A model generated the notes under the pieces. That model did not search any database. It worked only from the letters and a program-made list of their open reading frames with translations, and was not told where the DNA came from. Positions 22,008 to 34,084 of a stretch of 64,000 bases of DNA are shown here, one piece after another. The stretch comes from Polytrichum commune (Eukaryota; Streptophyta; Polytrichopsida; Polytrichales; Polytrichaceae), in assembly GCA_950295325.1 (NCBI GenBank), contig OX485803.1, positions 60,775,554 through 60,839,553 of the forward strand, written 5' to 3'. Every line of letters begins with the position of its first letter. The stretch's first letter is position 1. The translations under genes were made by a program, and so were the position numbers.

Positions 22008-23115
22008 TTAGTGTTTTATTTTTAGTCCAATGGGATCGGGGCTTGTTTCTTTTCTAGTTTTCTTTTGTTTAGAACAATGTGTGTTAGATTTTTTATGGCG
22101 ATCTACAAGAGTGTCTTCATTATTTTGTGGATTTTGAGGGTGGTATTTGGAGGTCTTGGAGGTGTTTGATGGTTGTTGTATGTATGCTCCACGTACGCCT
22201 GCTATGATGATGATGATGGGCAACAATGTTTCTCATCCAAGTTAGACTAGGATTGGGTGGAGGATAACATATTTACCTAATTTGCGGGTTGTGGTTTCTG
22301 CATGAAATCTATTGTTGCAATATGTGAATTCGAATATATGCACTTTGATATTTGGGCTAGGCGCAAAGGGTGGTTGGGTTGTAGGGGGGGCACCTATTAT
22401 GTGCAGTATGTCGAGCATGGCATATGCATCTTGGAGAATATCATGTGCATGGTAGTAGCCATGAGGGTACGGTGGTCTTAGGTATGTGGTCATTGAATTG
22501 TCGGTGTTTATGAGTGTGAAGCATTGTGTTGTAGGGTGGGCAAGTGGTGTGTTTGCAAGCATGTGTGCCGCTTTTATTATGTTTGCAGGTGCATAAATTG
22601 TTTATGTGCTTATTTGTGCAACATGATAGTATGTGGAGGCGGGTGTCATCTTGTTGGGTTGTACATAAGTTACATAGTGGTGAAATATCTTATTGAAATT
22701 TATTATTATTATTATTAATTTTGGGGGGTAAATTCCTAGGTATCTCCCATAGCATAATGTAAGGGTTTAGGTGATTTGCACATCAATTATCCCAAAGCTA
22801 TCCCAAAATAGGTTTGACTATTTGAGGTGGATGTCAGAGTTGGATAATTATTTGTTTATATAAGGGATAGTGTTTTTTACTTGAGAAATGGTGGCGTTTT
22901 CATTTTTGTTTTTTTTTGTTTTTTCATGTTTTTTTTTAATGCATCTTTTCAAGTTTCGGACTAATCCATCATGTTGTAGGGGGTTGGAGGGGTCGATGGG
23001 CAATATGGTGTTTGGTGTCCAATCATGTGAAATGCAGTGTCCAAGATATGTGGGGTTTTTGTTATTTTTCTGTCCAAGTATGTTTGTGTGTGCCCTAACT
23101 TTGCAAATGGTGATA
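22008..23115 (-). mobile_element. LINE-1 type remnant: end of reverse transcriptase plus C-terminal domain
   Basis: Reading on the - strand from about 23110, AKLGHTQTYLDRKITKTPHI and FHMIGHQTPYCP resemble the thumb region after a reverse transcriptase. Next come CFTLINTDNSMTTYLRPP (from 22530) and NIKVHIFEFTYCNNRF. The last piece contains IIAGVRGAYIQ (22226-22008) with a decayed NKRKL-type end. Block order is the same as at 2200-3085. Stops and frame changes throughout mark it as dead. Its 3' end abuts the (CT)n tail of LINE-2. Confidence 0.6.
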
Positions 23116-23307
23116 TTTATTTATTTATTTATTGGGGGGGGGGGGGAGGGGGTGGTAGAGACTTATTAGGTCATGTGCGCATTCCATGAACCATCACGAC
23201 CACTGAAACTAAATTAAAATTTGCACTGGATAGTGAAGGCCGTTGACGTAGAATTTTTTTGTGGAACCTAGTAGTTGCACATATTTTATGTTACATGGGT
23301 GCATGTC

Positions 23308-23574
23308 AAATCCAAGATGACCCTAAACTACCGGGTGATAGTGGAGAGGTACCCATTTCCGAGTGGAGTGGTTGGTGGTTCGAATCCTGCTATGAAATCT
23401 TCTCTCTACCTGACGAAAAAAACTAGCTAGGTAGGTAGGAAGCCAAGAGCCCAACCACTGGAAGGTAGGCAGTAAACCCTACCCTACACCAAAAGGATTT
23501 TTGAGAAGGGTAGGGCCAACATGCTCAAATTCACGTCGGATTGCCCAACGTTGATTATTTACTCTCTTTTTTAT
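23308..23574 (+). mobile_element. SINE-A, tRNA-headed, near full length
   Basis: On the + strand the head contains an A-box-like TAGTGGAGAGGTACC (23339) and a perfect B-box GGTTCGAATCC (23377-23387). The body has CTTCTCTCTACCTGACG, GTAGGAAGCCAAGAGCCC and GGCAGTAAACCCTACCC. It ends at CAACGTTGATTATTT with a T-rich tail. TGCATGTC flanks both sides (23300-23307 and 23575-23582), a short target duplication. The copy at 34085-34338 matches along its length. It is not a functional tRNA: there is no cloverleaf 3' half after the B-box. Confidence 0.85.
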
Positions 23575-23582
23575 TGCATGTC

Positions 23583-23950
23583 TAAGCTTTATTCAAAGAA
23601 CACACAATCACAATCTTGAAACTTACTCAAGCTCACAACAATTCATTGTAAAAGAGGGCATGGGAAGACCCAAGAAATGCATGTGTTGTGACCGAAAGGA
23701 GAGAGAAGCCTTTAAGAAAATAACAAGGAAGGGAGGACGGAAAGGAATGAGAGAAAGTGACCTCTAAGTATGTAGTTTTTTTTGCATTGATATGGGAATC
23801 TCCTTGGAAGCTTCTTTTTCAAAACAATTTTGGAGTATCGCTAAACCTTTTCACAAACAATGCACATTCTTCATCTACTATCAAATGAAGGTCTTGCGGC
23901 TTTAAAGTTAAAAACACGTGAAGTGTACTTATTGATGTTGATTCAACGAT

Positions 23951-23992
<42 letters not shown>

Positions 23993-24691
23993 CAATTGAT
24001 GTTCTTGAACGACTTGGTGAATCACATGTAAGCAATTTATTAGGTTCAAATTGGAAAAGATCATGATACATTAAAATTGCATAAGTATAAGTTGCGTATT
24101 TTGGTGTCTTTATTGCTTTCAACATGTGAAAAACATTGACCAATGGCACGCACCGCTTTACAACAAATTTGTGGTCAAGAAAAACACAAATCATAACCCC
24201 CTCTTAATTATTGAGTCTATTTTTTGGAGGGCCTCAAGTATATTTCACCTATTGCCACATAACATTATGAACAAAAATAATTTCATTTGGACATGGCTCA
24301 CTATTGATAGCAAATGTGATATAATAGAGGCAATACAACTTTATGTTAGACTTGATCTATGAATTTATAAATTTTGTGTAGGCAAGTGTGATTCCAATGT
24401 AGTTAAGATATTTAGACATGGACTATCGTAGTATCATAATGGACCCAACATTAATTATATTACCTGAGAATTTATAAATTTTTTTAACAATTAGTGTTGT
24501 AGACAAACCCCGTTTTTGTAAAAGAATTGTGAAAATGATGGAATATTTCATCTATCAAAATAGACACTTAAAAATAAATCAGTGACTAGCCTAAACTGCC
24601 ATGTGACTATAGTATTGAAATTTTTGTGAGCCCCGCAAAATTAACTTGAGAAGTGAACACAAAGTAGGGTAATAAAGTCAAGTTAGTCAAA
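23583..24691. other. Intergenic DNA with a compound microsatellite
   Basis: No gene seen. (CA)n followed by (TA)n lies at about 23950-23991. Confidence 0.35.
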
Positions 24692-26160
24692 CTAGAGCAT
24701 CCTCAAAAGCAACGTGAGGGGTGTATCAAGCCAATGGAAATGTGCATAGACTATACAAAAGAGCTTTCATTTTGAAGCGACTTTGGTAAAGCGAAGCCCC
24801 CGAAGTTGGACCATGTGGAAGGACTTGGGTATAAGGTCACGCATCTAGGTTAGGGCCAAATCCTTCCCTTAACTTATGGAAAATCATCCATCATGGATGA
24901 ACAAAGCTTGGGTGGGGTACCTCCGGTCATCTTTGAAACTACGTGGGAAAAAACGTAAGGTCCAACAAATGCATCAAGTACAAGTAGACCCCACAAAGCC
25001 ATTTGTCTCTTCTAGATAAGAATGTACATACCACTATCGGAGAACTTCCCCCTAGTTTGATATTGCGAGGTGAACATGCCAAAGTCATAGTCCACTTAAA
25101 GTTTGGGTTTCACAATACCTACCGCCGAAAGGCCAATAGTGAAAATAAGCGCCTTCATGGTTGGTTGCTCACTCGCCACGATTCAAGCTCGCCACATTAA
25201 CCTACAGTCTAAATATAGGTTAAGTTGACTCGAAATAATAATATCGGGCTATGTATTACAATGAGCATTTTGAACCTTCCCTCAGTAGGATCTATGAAGA
25301 CTTGCTCGTTAACTTACGTAGCCGCAATTAGTACAACCCAAAAAGTGATTATCCTAGTTCTTGCTAAACGCTACGGTAAGATTGGCAATCGTAGCCCTAT
25401 TTGAGGCAGGGAGTGCGTATCAAGTTGGTTAACCTAACCTTGACCACCTTGTTTTAGGGATGCCACCAAGAAGGGCAATCCCTTTGGCCTCCCCATTGAC
25501 CAACTGCTCGCAATTATAATGGATTATTGGCTCAAAATGCCACATTGGCCTCATGCACGTAGTACCTCAGAGGAGTCAACAATGAATTCTTCTTCAAGAT
25601 TTACATGGTTGTGCACTATGATTGATCAGTTGGTGAATCGTTGCAAGGAGCAATGAAGGGCTTGGGATATGAGGATAAGGCATATTAATTGAAGGTGTGT
25701 GTGGTGGGGGGGGGGGGGGGGAGGGGAGGGGGCCTTGTTGTTAGATCACATGCATCTCTCTTGTACAGTCATGTCTATTGAAACTACTTAAACTATATAG
25801 AATGCATTGGACAATCAAGGTTGTCAACACACTACAAATGTGTAGCTAGTAGTTGCATTTCTTATGTTCTCTTCGGTTATTATGCGGCTATTTGCATGTC
25901 TTTGTTGTTTCTCTTGAAACACGTACTCAAAATCTTGAAATTTAGTAGAGCGCATTTTACAAAATGTATACAATCTTGAGCAAGGGAAAACCCTATGGAT
26001 GTATAAGACATGTTGGAGAGCGAGATATAATCACAAGGAAGGAGGGAGGGTAACCTAGATTGTACTTGTTATTTCTCAACTTTATGCATGCATCTCTTCC
26101 AATGATGTGGGACCTGTGTATGTTTATAGATGCCGTTAAGAGGGGTCCACTATTGGAAGC
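24692..26160. other. Intergenic DNA, nothing recognised
   Basis: AGAGCATCCTCAAAAGCAA at 24692 resembles one end of the 20.8-kb MITE class, but I found no partner end. G16 at 25706-25721. Confidence 0.25.
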
Positions 26161-26170
26161 AAAGTGAGAT

Positions 26171-26875
26171 ACAACATCAATTATGGTATTTAGTGTCACC
26201 AACCCAATAGTGTCACTTATCACATCTAGAGGCCTTTGAATGTGTTACACAGATTGCCACACCTAGTGCCAAAACTAATATTAAAGTACGCCAAAATGAG
26301 AATGAGTTTGGAAATTTTATCAACTTGGTTGTATCAATGAAACTAGTTTTACATGTTTATCTCAATTGTAATTATCATAACATGACAATGACATATTTAA
26401 TCAATATGTCAGTTCAATGTATAAACTATAAATCTTTATATCTTCAAAAAAAATAGTACCTCAAGTATCATTCGTGTTAAAAAAAAATGGAGATGTCTCA
26501 CACATGTGGTAGTTTGACTTTAACTAGTCACCTCACTCCTTCACTCCTCGTCTCACACTATTTGCACCAAAGATTAACTTTGTCAAAAAATTCATCTATT
26601 TCAAATAATCATTTATCATGACAAATAATGGGCTTAACATTGTTCAAATTCATAACAATGTTTTGTGGGACTGACAATATTCCACATAATATTCAGATTG
26701 AATGTGGGAATATTCAAGAATATTATGTGGAATATTGTCAACCCACAAAACATTGTTATGGATAGGAATAATGCCATGTGACGTCAACAATTAATGAACA
26801 TGTTATTTGTAGAGTTATAGAAATTTAGTGTAATTGTTTATAAATAATGGACATGACACCAAATATCATATCAAT
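26171..26875. repeat. Possible TIR element containing a hairpin insertion
   Basis: TATGGTATTTAGTGTCAC near 26183 and the inverse ATGACACCAAATATCATA near 26853 resemble the terminal repeats of 28029-28510. The ends are weak and no target duplication is visible. Confidence 0.35.
26651..26760. repeat. 110-bp foldback with ~45-bp arms
   Basis: CATAACAATGTTTTGTGGG...ACAATATTCCACATAATATTC on the left is repeated in inverse on the right, ending CCCACAAAACATTGTTATG, with one or two mismatches. It is a short foldback MITE. Confidence 0.8.
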
Positions 26876-26915
26876 TTACTACTACTACTACCCATAGTAC
26901 ACGGCTCACTCACAT

Positions 26916-27155
26916 TGAGAGAGAGGGAATTGTTGAATGTAAGTGCACCTCTCGTTCATCCACACAAATAGCTATGACATAGTATGTGACTTGGACTTTA
27001 GCATTCTTAGTAGTTTTGACACTTAAATTAGATTAAAAGATTCCAAATTAATCCAATCCAAGTCATTTGAGATGAATTGGCCACAAACCTATAGAGGGTC
27101 AGGTTTCATGTTGTATGGATGAAAGGTATGCTTGTTGCAGTAATTCCCTCTCTCC
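26916..27155. mobile_element. Mutator-like MITE, 240 bp, 9-bp TSD
   Basis: Flanked by the perfect 9-bp repeat CACTCACAT (26907-26915 and 27156-27164). The ends TGAGAGAGAGGGAATTG and, reverse complemented, GGAGAGAGGGAATTACTG are inverted repeats, with inner blocks GCACCTCTCGTTCATCC and GGATGAAAGGTATGC also inverted. A 9-bp duplication suggests the Mutator superfamily. A relative lies at 39156-39391 and fragments at 5620, 5985 and 10785. Non-coding. Confidence 0.8.
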
Positions 27156-27164
27156 CACTCACAT

Positions 27165-28028
27165 AGCCGCATGACATTACTTTCTACAAGACAAAGTAGC
27201 ACATGCAAGTAAGAATACAAGTTTTAATGTCCTAAAGGTCATAGCGAGATCTCCCCAAAATTGTCTAAAACAATTCATCCCAATTCAACATCTTCTTAAA
27301 CAAAAAGAATTCTTCCTCAATGATGGATATGACAATATGGATGACATCTTTTGAACAATTGAGATTGTTCGTACATAATTTCAGCCATCCACGTGTCCCA
27401 CACCAGAGGATTAAAACGTAAATGTGTATGCTGATATGGTTGGGTAGAGATGCCTGCCCATGAAAAAAAAAATCCTCCTTGGCCTTTAGGGATTAAGTTG
27501 TAACTTGGTAGACTTGGTGCATGGCTTAGGGCCAAAGTAGCACGTGGTCGATCATTCACCAGTGTCAAAGAGAAGTTCCATGGAGTCTGCCCGAATAAAA
27601 GAAACTTATGTAGTTTCAGATTCAACTGCTGAGCTTGAGACTGCTACTGCCAACCCCAACAATGGCTAGAGCTTTTGTTGGTTTGGTTTCCTAATAGTTA
27701 AACTTTGTCCCTCTAGGTTGGTTGTTGGTTCATCCCAATGTAAGTTCATTAGACCGATTTGGGGTTTTTAACCTTGACATAAGGGTTAATATAGCCTTTA
27801 AAATTGTGGGCTTTACAATAGTTATCAATCCATGTTTCCGTTAATGCTCTCCCCCAGTCAGCCTACCCTCACGATAGGTGTTGTGAACATCCATCGGAGC
27901 ATTGTGGTGTCTAAGTAGGGTAAACTCATCCATTGGGAAGGTGGAAACACATCAAGTTGTTTTGTAACTTCAATTTTAATGTATGTAGCTCAGTCAATCC
28001 AAACTTACATCATGGACTTTAGATTAGT
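27165..28028. other. Intergenic DNA, nothing recognised
   Basis: A 102-codon - strand frame at 27317-27625 has no recognised domain. Confidence 0.3.
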
Positions 28029-28510
28029 CTACACCGTTTGTGGTATTTAGTGTCACGTACACTATTTGCAAGGGACGTGAAGTAGATACCTAGAGGCCTC
28101 AAAGTGTCATCTCCCTTAATTGCCAATGTGATACTATTTGTCAACATAAGTAACTTCTTAACATGAAAAACTATTTGCATTTTGACATATAGTTTAGCAC
28201 ATCGGGATAATTGAGATGATAGTTTTGCAAGTTTGTATGTAAGGGGACAATAGTAGCGAGCATACTAATGGCAAGTGTCGTATGTGTACACTTTTAGTCA
28301 ACTTGTAGACCATCGTGTAACATGGGCATACACCTCATAACACTACTGAACATACACATGCCAAGATATTAGTAAGGGGCTTGATCGCCAAGTGTCATGA
28401 GGTCGCACTAGTGATGAAGTTGTCAATGAATAGTACAACCTAGCATACTCCTCCAAATAGGGTAAGTGACACTATTACACATGTGACACCAAATACCATA
28501 AACGGTGTAG
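28029..28510. mobile_element. 482-bp TIR element, family uncertain
   Basis: CTACACCGTTTGTGGTATTT at the left is inverted at the right as AAATACCATAAACGGTGTAG, and AGTGTCAC/GTGACAC continue the pairing. The flanks show no obvious target duplication. Non-coding. Confidence 0.65.
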
Positions 28511-29705
28511 TGGGGTTAAATTTGAACGAATCAACTTTCAACCTCATAGAGTAGATGGTGCTAAAACTAACCCCCCCCCCCCCAACCAAAAATCACACAT
28601 TTCAAACTCTTGCATAATGAATACATCTTGGTTGTGAAAATATCCACCATCTTAACATCAGAGTTTCCATGCTTGTTTTTTTTTAATAATTCACCAAAAA
28701 ATTTTGTAGGGCAATGACAACCATAGAAACTAGTATGGGACACTTGTTGCTACAAGACAAGCCAAAAGGTCATTGTAGTGAACATGACACGTTAGTTACT
28801 CATGCCACACTAAATAGGACCTATATTGTCGTGTCAACGGTTTAATCACATACCAAACCCTCGTTCATCAACAATTGGTTCCATTTGTGTCACCGCCCCT
28901 CAACGTTAATATGCATTGGAAAAGTGGCCAATATGTCAAGGCCTCATGGCATGGATTTGTAGGCTATACTTGCTTAGCAACTTAGCAACTCTAGTCCCAT
29001 TCCGACTTGTATCGTGCCCTAAAACTAAGAAGAGTTTGGGTCCTAAATCGGGGGTGCAATAAACAATTGTCTGTATAAGTTTATTGCTAATTCATACTAG
29101 ATTGATCTTAGTACACTAATTTGGTAGTCTATGATCTTAATTAAGGTGCTCAATTGGCTTAGAATAGTAACGTTCATGCTCTATGTAAGAATTCACGCGG
29201 TTTTCACCCTCCCAATGGTAGGTGTTGCGAGCCTACACCCAATTTAAGAATGGGAACCTTAATAGGGAAGAGGTGCACCTAGTAAGTGAAAACCGATATC
29301 CTCGGGAAAACATTTTCACCGTCTAGCATGCGAAAGCACTATAGTAGAGATAGGGAAAATGACAATACAATCTTGAATAGTGTGTCATGTTAATTAGAGT
29401 GGTTGTCACTTGTCGTGTAGCATCAAGTGTCCCATGTTTCAACCTATAGTAGCCTCCTAGTGATTGCAAGATAATGAACGTGAATCGATGTTGAATAGTG
29501 TGGGTCACACTATATTAGGATAGTGTAGTTGATTACATATGTGGCAACTAGACAACATACTTTCCACCCACCAGGTCATCGGTAGGTCTTTTTGCAATCC
29601 CAACTTATCTTAGCTTGGCATTTGCAGATGGATTGGAACTTTCAAAGACATTGGAACTAATTTGTTAAGGTAGATGGGTCTTCAATGGTTAATTGTTTTT
29701 TTTAC
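28511..29705. other. Intergenic DNA, nothing recognised
   Basis: C13 at 28571-28583. A partial Mutator-like MITE fragment may lie near 29085-29140. No gene. Confidence 0.3.
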
Positions 29706-29707
29706 TA

Positions 29708-31284
29708 CAGTCCTACCTCTTCCATGCTCGATAATGCGACAACCTTAATATAATGACACAAATTTTGTAAGCCAAACTTTATTTTTTAAATCTATCTCTA
29801 TAATATGATTGTGACATTCTTAATACGACTCTCCTGAACCCCCAAAATGTCATATTAGAGAGGTAATAAATGCATACAATGCAGGTCCCACACATGTAGA
29901 AATACATAGTCAATGTTGATTTATATAGAATTCACATATGAAATGTGGATAAAATGACTTTCAATGTAAACTAGTGTTAAAACATGCGAACTAACGGAAT
30001 TAGTTTCTATATCTCAAAATCTGATCAAGAGACTCATTACCTTATGTCTCTTTTGCAATATTCATTTAAACCCTAAACCAAGGTGCTCAATTTGTTTTTG
30101 AGCATTTTGAACTCAATATTTATCATATTGTTCGAAAACTCTCAAATTTTCAATTCTTTTAGTGGTAGTCTTTTCCAATTCCGAGTTGTATTGGCAAAAT
30201 TTTGAGCATTTGAAGGGAGGGTAAGTTTCGCACTTGATTCTAGACCATAGTCTTTTCTTTCTTTTTTGCAAATTATGAGGTCAATTGTGATCATATCTCA
30301 TTTATCTAGACATTGTTTTTTTTTAATATTTTCTATTTTTGGTGGTGGATTTACTCAATTTGAGTTGTATTGGCAGAGTTATGATAGTTTGAAGGTTGGT
30401 TGAGTTATTGACTTCAAAACATCTATCCACATTTATACATTATGAGGTCAATTATGTTCCAATATTTTTTATTTACAGAGTGTTGGAAATCTATCAAAAT
30501 AACACATGATTTGGTGGTAATTTTACTCAATTTTTAGTTGTTCCAATAGGAATGGATGATGTACAAAATGTACATCATTTGGTGATTTTATTGTAGTTGG
30601 GGGTTGTGAATGTCAAGATGGAACTAGATGGAAAGAGAAAGATAACAAATGTGACTCTAGATGAGAAGACCGACCAAGGCGTCCGTAGATTTGGCACTCC
30701 TCGTATCAAAATTGCAATTTGGACAAGATGAGATGCCATTTAAAGATTATTTGATAATGGAAGGTGAAGACATCGTTGAAGTTGAATATTGCATGTTAGA
30801 GGTGGTTGATATGACATTGGGACATTAAATAAAGTCACCTCGTTTTGACCTTAATGCAAAGCCCTTGGACTCTTCAGATGTTGATGAAAGACCTCCGCTT
30901 GTTGTGAAACTAGCAGACGCTCAATTGTTAACTACGTTTTAGACAACTCATTAGATTTAATTAAATTATAGATGTAATGAAATTGCATACCACGTTGAAG
31001 AAGCTTAATGAGATTTATGTTGCTAATTTGAAGTGGCACCATCGGCGAACTATTGATTCCTTCTTCAATTCCACATAGATTTCATAAGAGAAATTTGCAT
31101 AGTCGTAGAGACATTTGAAAGAAAATTATTTTGTACATGTGGCAAAATATCTAATGTGTGTTTTTAGGAAGTACCTCGTTATTATGACAACGAGGTCCAA
31201 TTTGTCATATTATTGGATATGTGACACCTCGATATTATGACGGTTTTCTCGTTTCTCATATGTGTCATATCAAAGAGGTAGGAT
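29708..31284 (+). mobile_element. pogo-like Tc1/mariner element, internally deleted
   Basis: The ends are CAGTCCTACCTCTT and, reverse complemented, CAATCCTACCTCTT. They are flanked by the dinucleotide TA on both sides (29706-29707 and 31285-31286), as for pogo/Tigger/Lemi1-type elements, which insert at TA. Subterminal repeats of the ACCTCGNTATTATGAC kind lie at 31170-31250. The 1,577-bp length and a C-terminal-only coding remnant show it is a deletion derivative. Confidence 0.8.
30682..31000 (+). pseudogene. pogo/CENP-B-like transposase, C-terminal tail remnant
   Basis: In one + strand frame, DLALLVSKLQFGQDEMPFKD and EDIVEVEYCMLEVVDMTLGH lead to a TAA, then DVDERPPLVVKLADAQLLTT. The hydrophobic L-x-x-L-x-x-L repeat, an acidic stretch and the PP...A block match the tail that follows the DDE domain in pogo and CENP-B-type transposases. 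No helix-turn-helix or catalytic DDE residues remain inside the element. Confidence 0.65.
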
Positions 31285-31745
31285 TGTAGCCCACTTCGCC
31301 TAGGCTATGAAACACATGATGAATACAAGATGGATAGCATGTCCAAATCGAGGTTATAGCCACTTTCATCATATTCATATTTCCATAGCTCAAACGAATA
31401 CCTATTTCATTATCAAAGGGGAGATTCATAAGCTCGTTAAGGGGTAGTTTCCATGTAGGGCGCTCTGTGCTTGCCCACCATATTCTAGGGGAAATATAAA
31501 TTCCACTAGAATCTAGTGGGCGAGCAACCCACATGAAAACTAACCCTAAATGATCATATAGCCCCCCCCCCCCCTCCCTCCATTTATTTTGACTATCAAA
31601 CTTAGAACGGTTATCATATTTTGAGCAGGTTGTCCAACATGTTTGAAACACATGTCTTGGTGCCACACCATAACACACCACATACTTTCAAATGTAGGTG
31701 TCTGATCAAGACAAGTAACTGAATTAGGCACGTCTATCTAATAAC
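31262..31745 (-). repeat. Copy of a ~330-bp dispersed repeat, with a nested MITE
   Basis: On the - strand it matches 44395-44770 and 46815-47175: AGACGTGCCTAATTC, CACCTACATTTGA, GTGGCACCAAGAC, GGGGGGG, GATAATGAAATAGG, ATCCATCTTG and GTGTTTCATAGCCTAGG. A C13 run (G on this strand) sits where the other copies have short G runs. The MITE 31441-31546 interrupts it. The family has no assigned class. Confidence 0.7.
31441..31546. mobile_element. 106-bp Tourist-like MITE nested in the 330-bp repeat
   Basis: The ends GGGGTAGTTTCCATGTAGG and CCACATGAAAACTAACCC are inverted repeats, flanked by TAA (31438-31440 and 31547-31549). Inner palindromic CCACTAGAATCTAGTGG. Related sequence occurs near 51278-51375. 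Confidence 0.85.
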
Positions 31746-31746
31746 A

Positions 31747-32380
31747 AGGTAGGGGACTTAATATACAATTTATTTGTGCTTCCCTTTTCTATCTCCTCTT
31801 GCTCTCCATATTGCTCACACTATTTTAGAGTGCAAGCCACCGGAGCCTACCTTCCCATCTAATGCTCACCTTCAACTTAGGCTCATGGCCTCCTCTTTGA
31901 GGATGAGCCTTCAATTGGGTTGAAACTTGAGCCCTCACCCAAATTCTTAGGAGCACTTTCAAACATTAGACTCATTTGTGAAGTTCCTCAAAGAGGGACA
32001 AAAACCGTGGGTTTGGTCCTTCTTTGCGAAAAAAATCTATTAAGGGCTCGTTAGCTTGTCATGTATTGGAGCCTATTTTGAAGGTTGCGTGGAATTTTTG
32101 AGACGCTTCGTTCTATCTCCCAGATTTTGAGAAAGAAATTAGGATCTAAAATAGGGTACATGCAATGCGTGTGACAATTTGGAGTTACGCGGCGTTGTAA
32201 CTATTCAATCACAATGTAATATTTTACTATGCAAAGCCGTTTACGTTCCGATAATGTTTGAACAACCTGTTGAACTTTCGTCGATGAACATCAAACTCAC
32301 GAGGAAAACGTTATTGCCTAACTCTGAATAGTAACACACACTAATTGGGATAATCAATGTAGCGTTGCCCCATGAACGGC
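31747..32380. other. Intergenic DNA, nothing recognised
   Basis: No repeat ends or gene found. Confidence 0.25.
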
Positions 32381-32489
32381 TTCAATTGGTAGATGACTTG
32401 CCACAAACGCAACCCATCGTTGAATCCCTTCTCGCTAGTTGTGTGATCCGAGGTGAATGAGTTACATTGACATACTTGGTGGACTTAGG

Positions 32490-33080
32490 CCCACAAATGC
32501 CAAAATTTGATTTAGTCCTCGTCGTCTTCGTACGTTGTAGAAACTACCTTGATGTAGTTTCCATGCCTCTTCGTTTTTAGACGATCAAAGATTTTGTAAA
32601 CTTTCGGGTAACTAAACTCGTCCAAGAAAAGGCACGACTCGATGTACATTTGCATTAACAAAATCTCACCACCATATCCTATTTCCGTCAACCGAAATCG
32701 AATACAACACCTTCACACCTCAATACGATTACACTCGAGATGGGTGCTTTTTAGTTTGGACGTATAGAGATTGGCAAAATTATGGGCTATGAGGGCCTAT
32801 GGAATACAATGGCGTGACTATAGCTCAATAGTGCCAAGTGGAGGTAATGCCGAAGCCAAAGTGCGGCACCGAAACGATCTTCCTCGGCAAGGAGGCACAT
32901 CGTGAGCCACTTGTTTTGTCGGATGTGGACTTACAAGGGGGACTAAATACAATGTTTAGGTCAACCACAAAAGGTTAGGGTCACTATGGTATGACTCCGA
33001 GAGATTTATATCCCGACTCAACCGCCACGAGAAGAACGTGTGATAGGTTGGAACACATTTGTCGTCCATGTTTGTACTAC
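32490..33080 (-). pseudogene. Decayed coding sequence of unknown family
   Basis: On the - strand one frame reads NFANLYTSKLKSTHLECN, then a TGA, then CCIRFRLTEIGYGGEILLMQ, MYIESCLFLDEFSYPKVYKI and FDRLKTKRHGNYIKVVSTT, ending EDDED before a stop at about 32512. Another frame further upstream gives MDDKCVPTYHTFFSWRLSRD. The length, balanced composition and continuity across a single stop suggest a former protein, but I do not recognise it. It could be a captured host-gene fragment in a transposon or a decayed transposon protein. The GC content is higher than in the neighbours. Confidence 0.35.
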
Positions 33081-33129
33081 ATATGGGCCCCATACGACTC
33101 GAAACCCTCTTGCTTCCGAGTCTATGATT

Positions 33130-34068
33130 AGGCATGTATGTGATTAGGTCTAATTGGTCTGCATCGTAACAATGTTGTATTCAAGTAAATCTTACATTTC
33201 GGTTGCTTCATTTCTATGGGTGGATTGTTGATACACTTATGATATGCCTAAAGTTGATGCATGACGTGTGAATCCTCGGTGATTGCCTGAATGCTATCAT
33301 GTTAATAACCAAGGGAATTTTGTTTGATGTTCAATTGATATACAAACATGTTGAATAGTGAAAATACAATCAAAACAATAACTATCATATTATCATAATT
33401 AACTTTGCGTATTCTATCGGAGGATCTTACCGTACAATCCTATCGTAAGATCCTATCATAGCATTCAACATGTTATAGTTATGGACTTGGACTTAGTCAT
33501 GTTTTACTTAAACACGTGTTAACACAACCTTTGTTATCACGTATGCTGCATGTCGTGCAATCTAAACCCAATAGTTTCTAAATTCTACAAAATAATAGAT
33601 AGGTGATAAATTATATCAATTAAAACATTCTATCATATTTACACGGAGCGAACTATTTGTATGAAATTATGTCCCCTTTTATTTCCATGGGACCCACCAA
33701 AACTTTAAAGAATTAGCTTGTAATGTTGCAGCTGGCTACTACCCGACCCCCTTTTGGCCTACCACCCTCAAACAATGGCATACTTCATCCACATTATATC
33801 GTCCCCTGTTTTTTGTTTTTGGGTTCTTTTTCTTTTTCTTTTCTCTTCTTGCAATGAGACTACCATGCACAAACACAAAAACACAACAACCAAAAAAACT
33901 GAATATTCATTGTGTTCTTGATGTCGAGGTGCATCAAAATATTTGTAAGCCCATTTACACATCCACGCACTTCATCCAAGAGCTCCAATGGACACCGAAT
34001 AAGAACAAGGAGTCACCCAACATAAATATTCATCAGTTTGAAGATTTGTAATTGTTGTGTGAGCCACA
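33130..34068. other. AT-rich intergenic DNA, nothing recognised
   Basis: Short frames only. Confidence 0.3.
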
Positions 34069-34084
34069 ATGTTTTGCACTCATA

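Noticed and set aside
23339-23400. tRNA gene (A and B boxes present)
   Set aside because: No acceptor-stem pairing or 3' half; the body, tail and duplication show a SINE.
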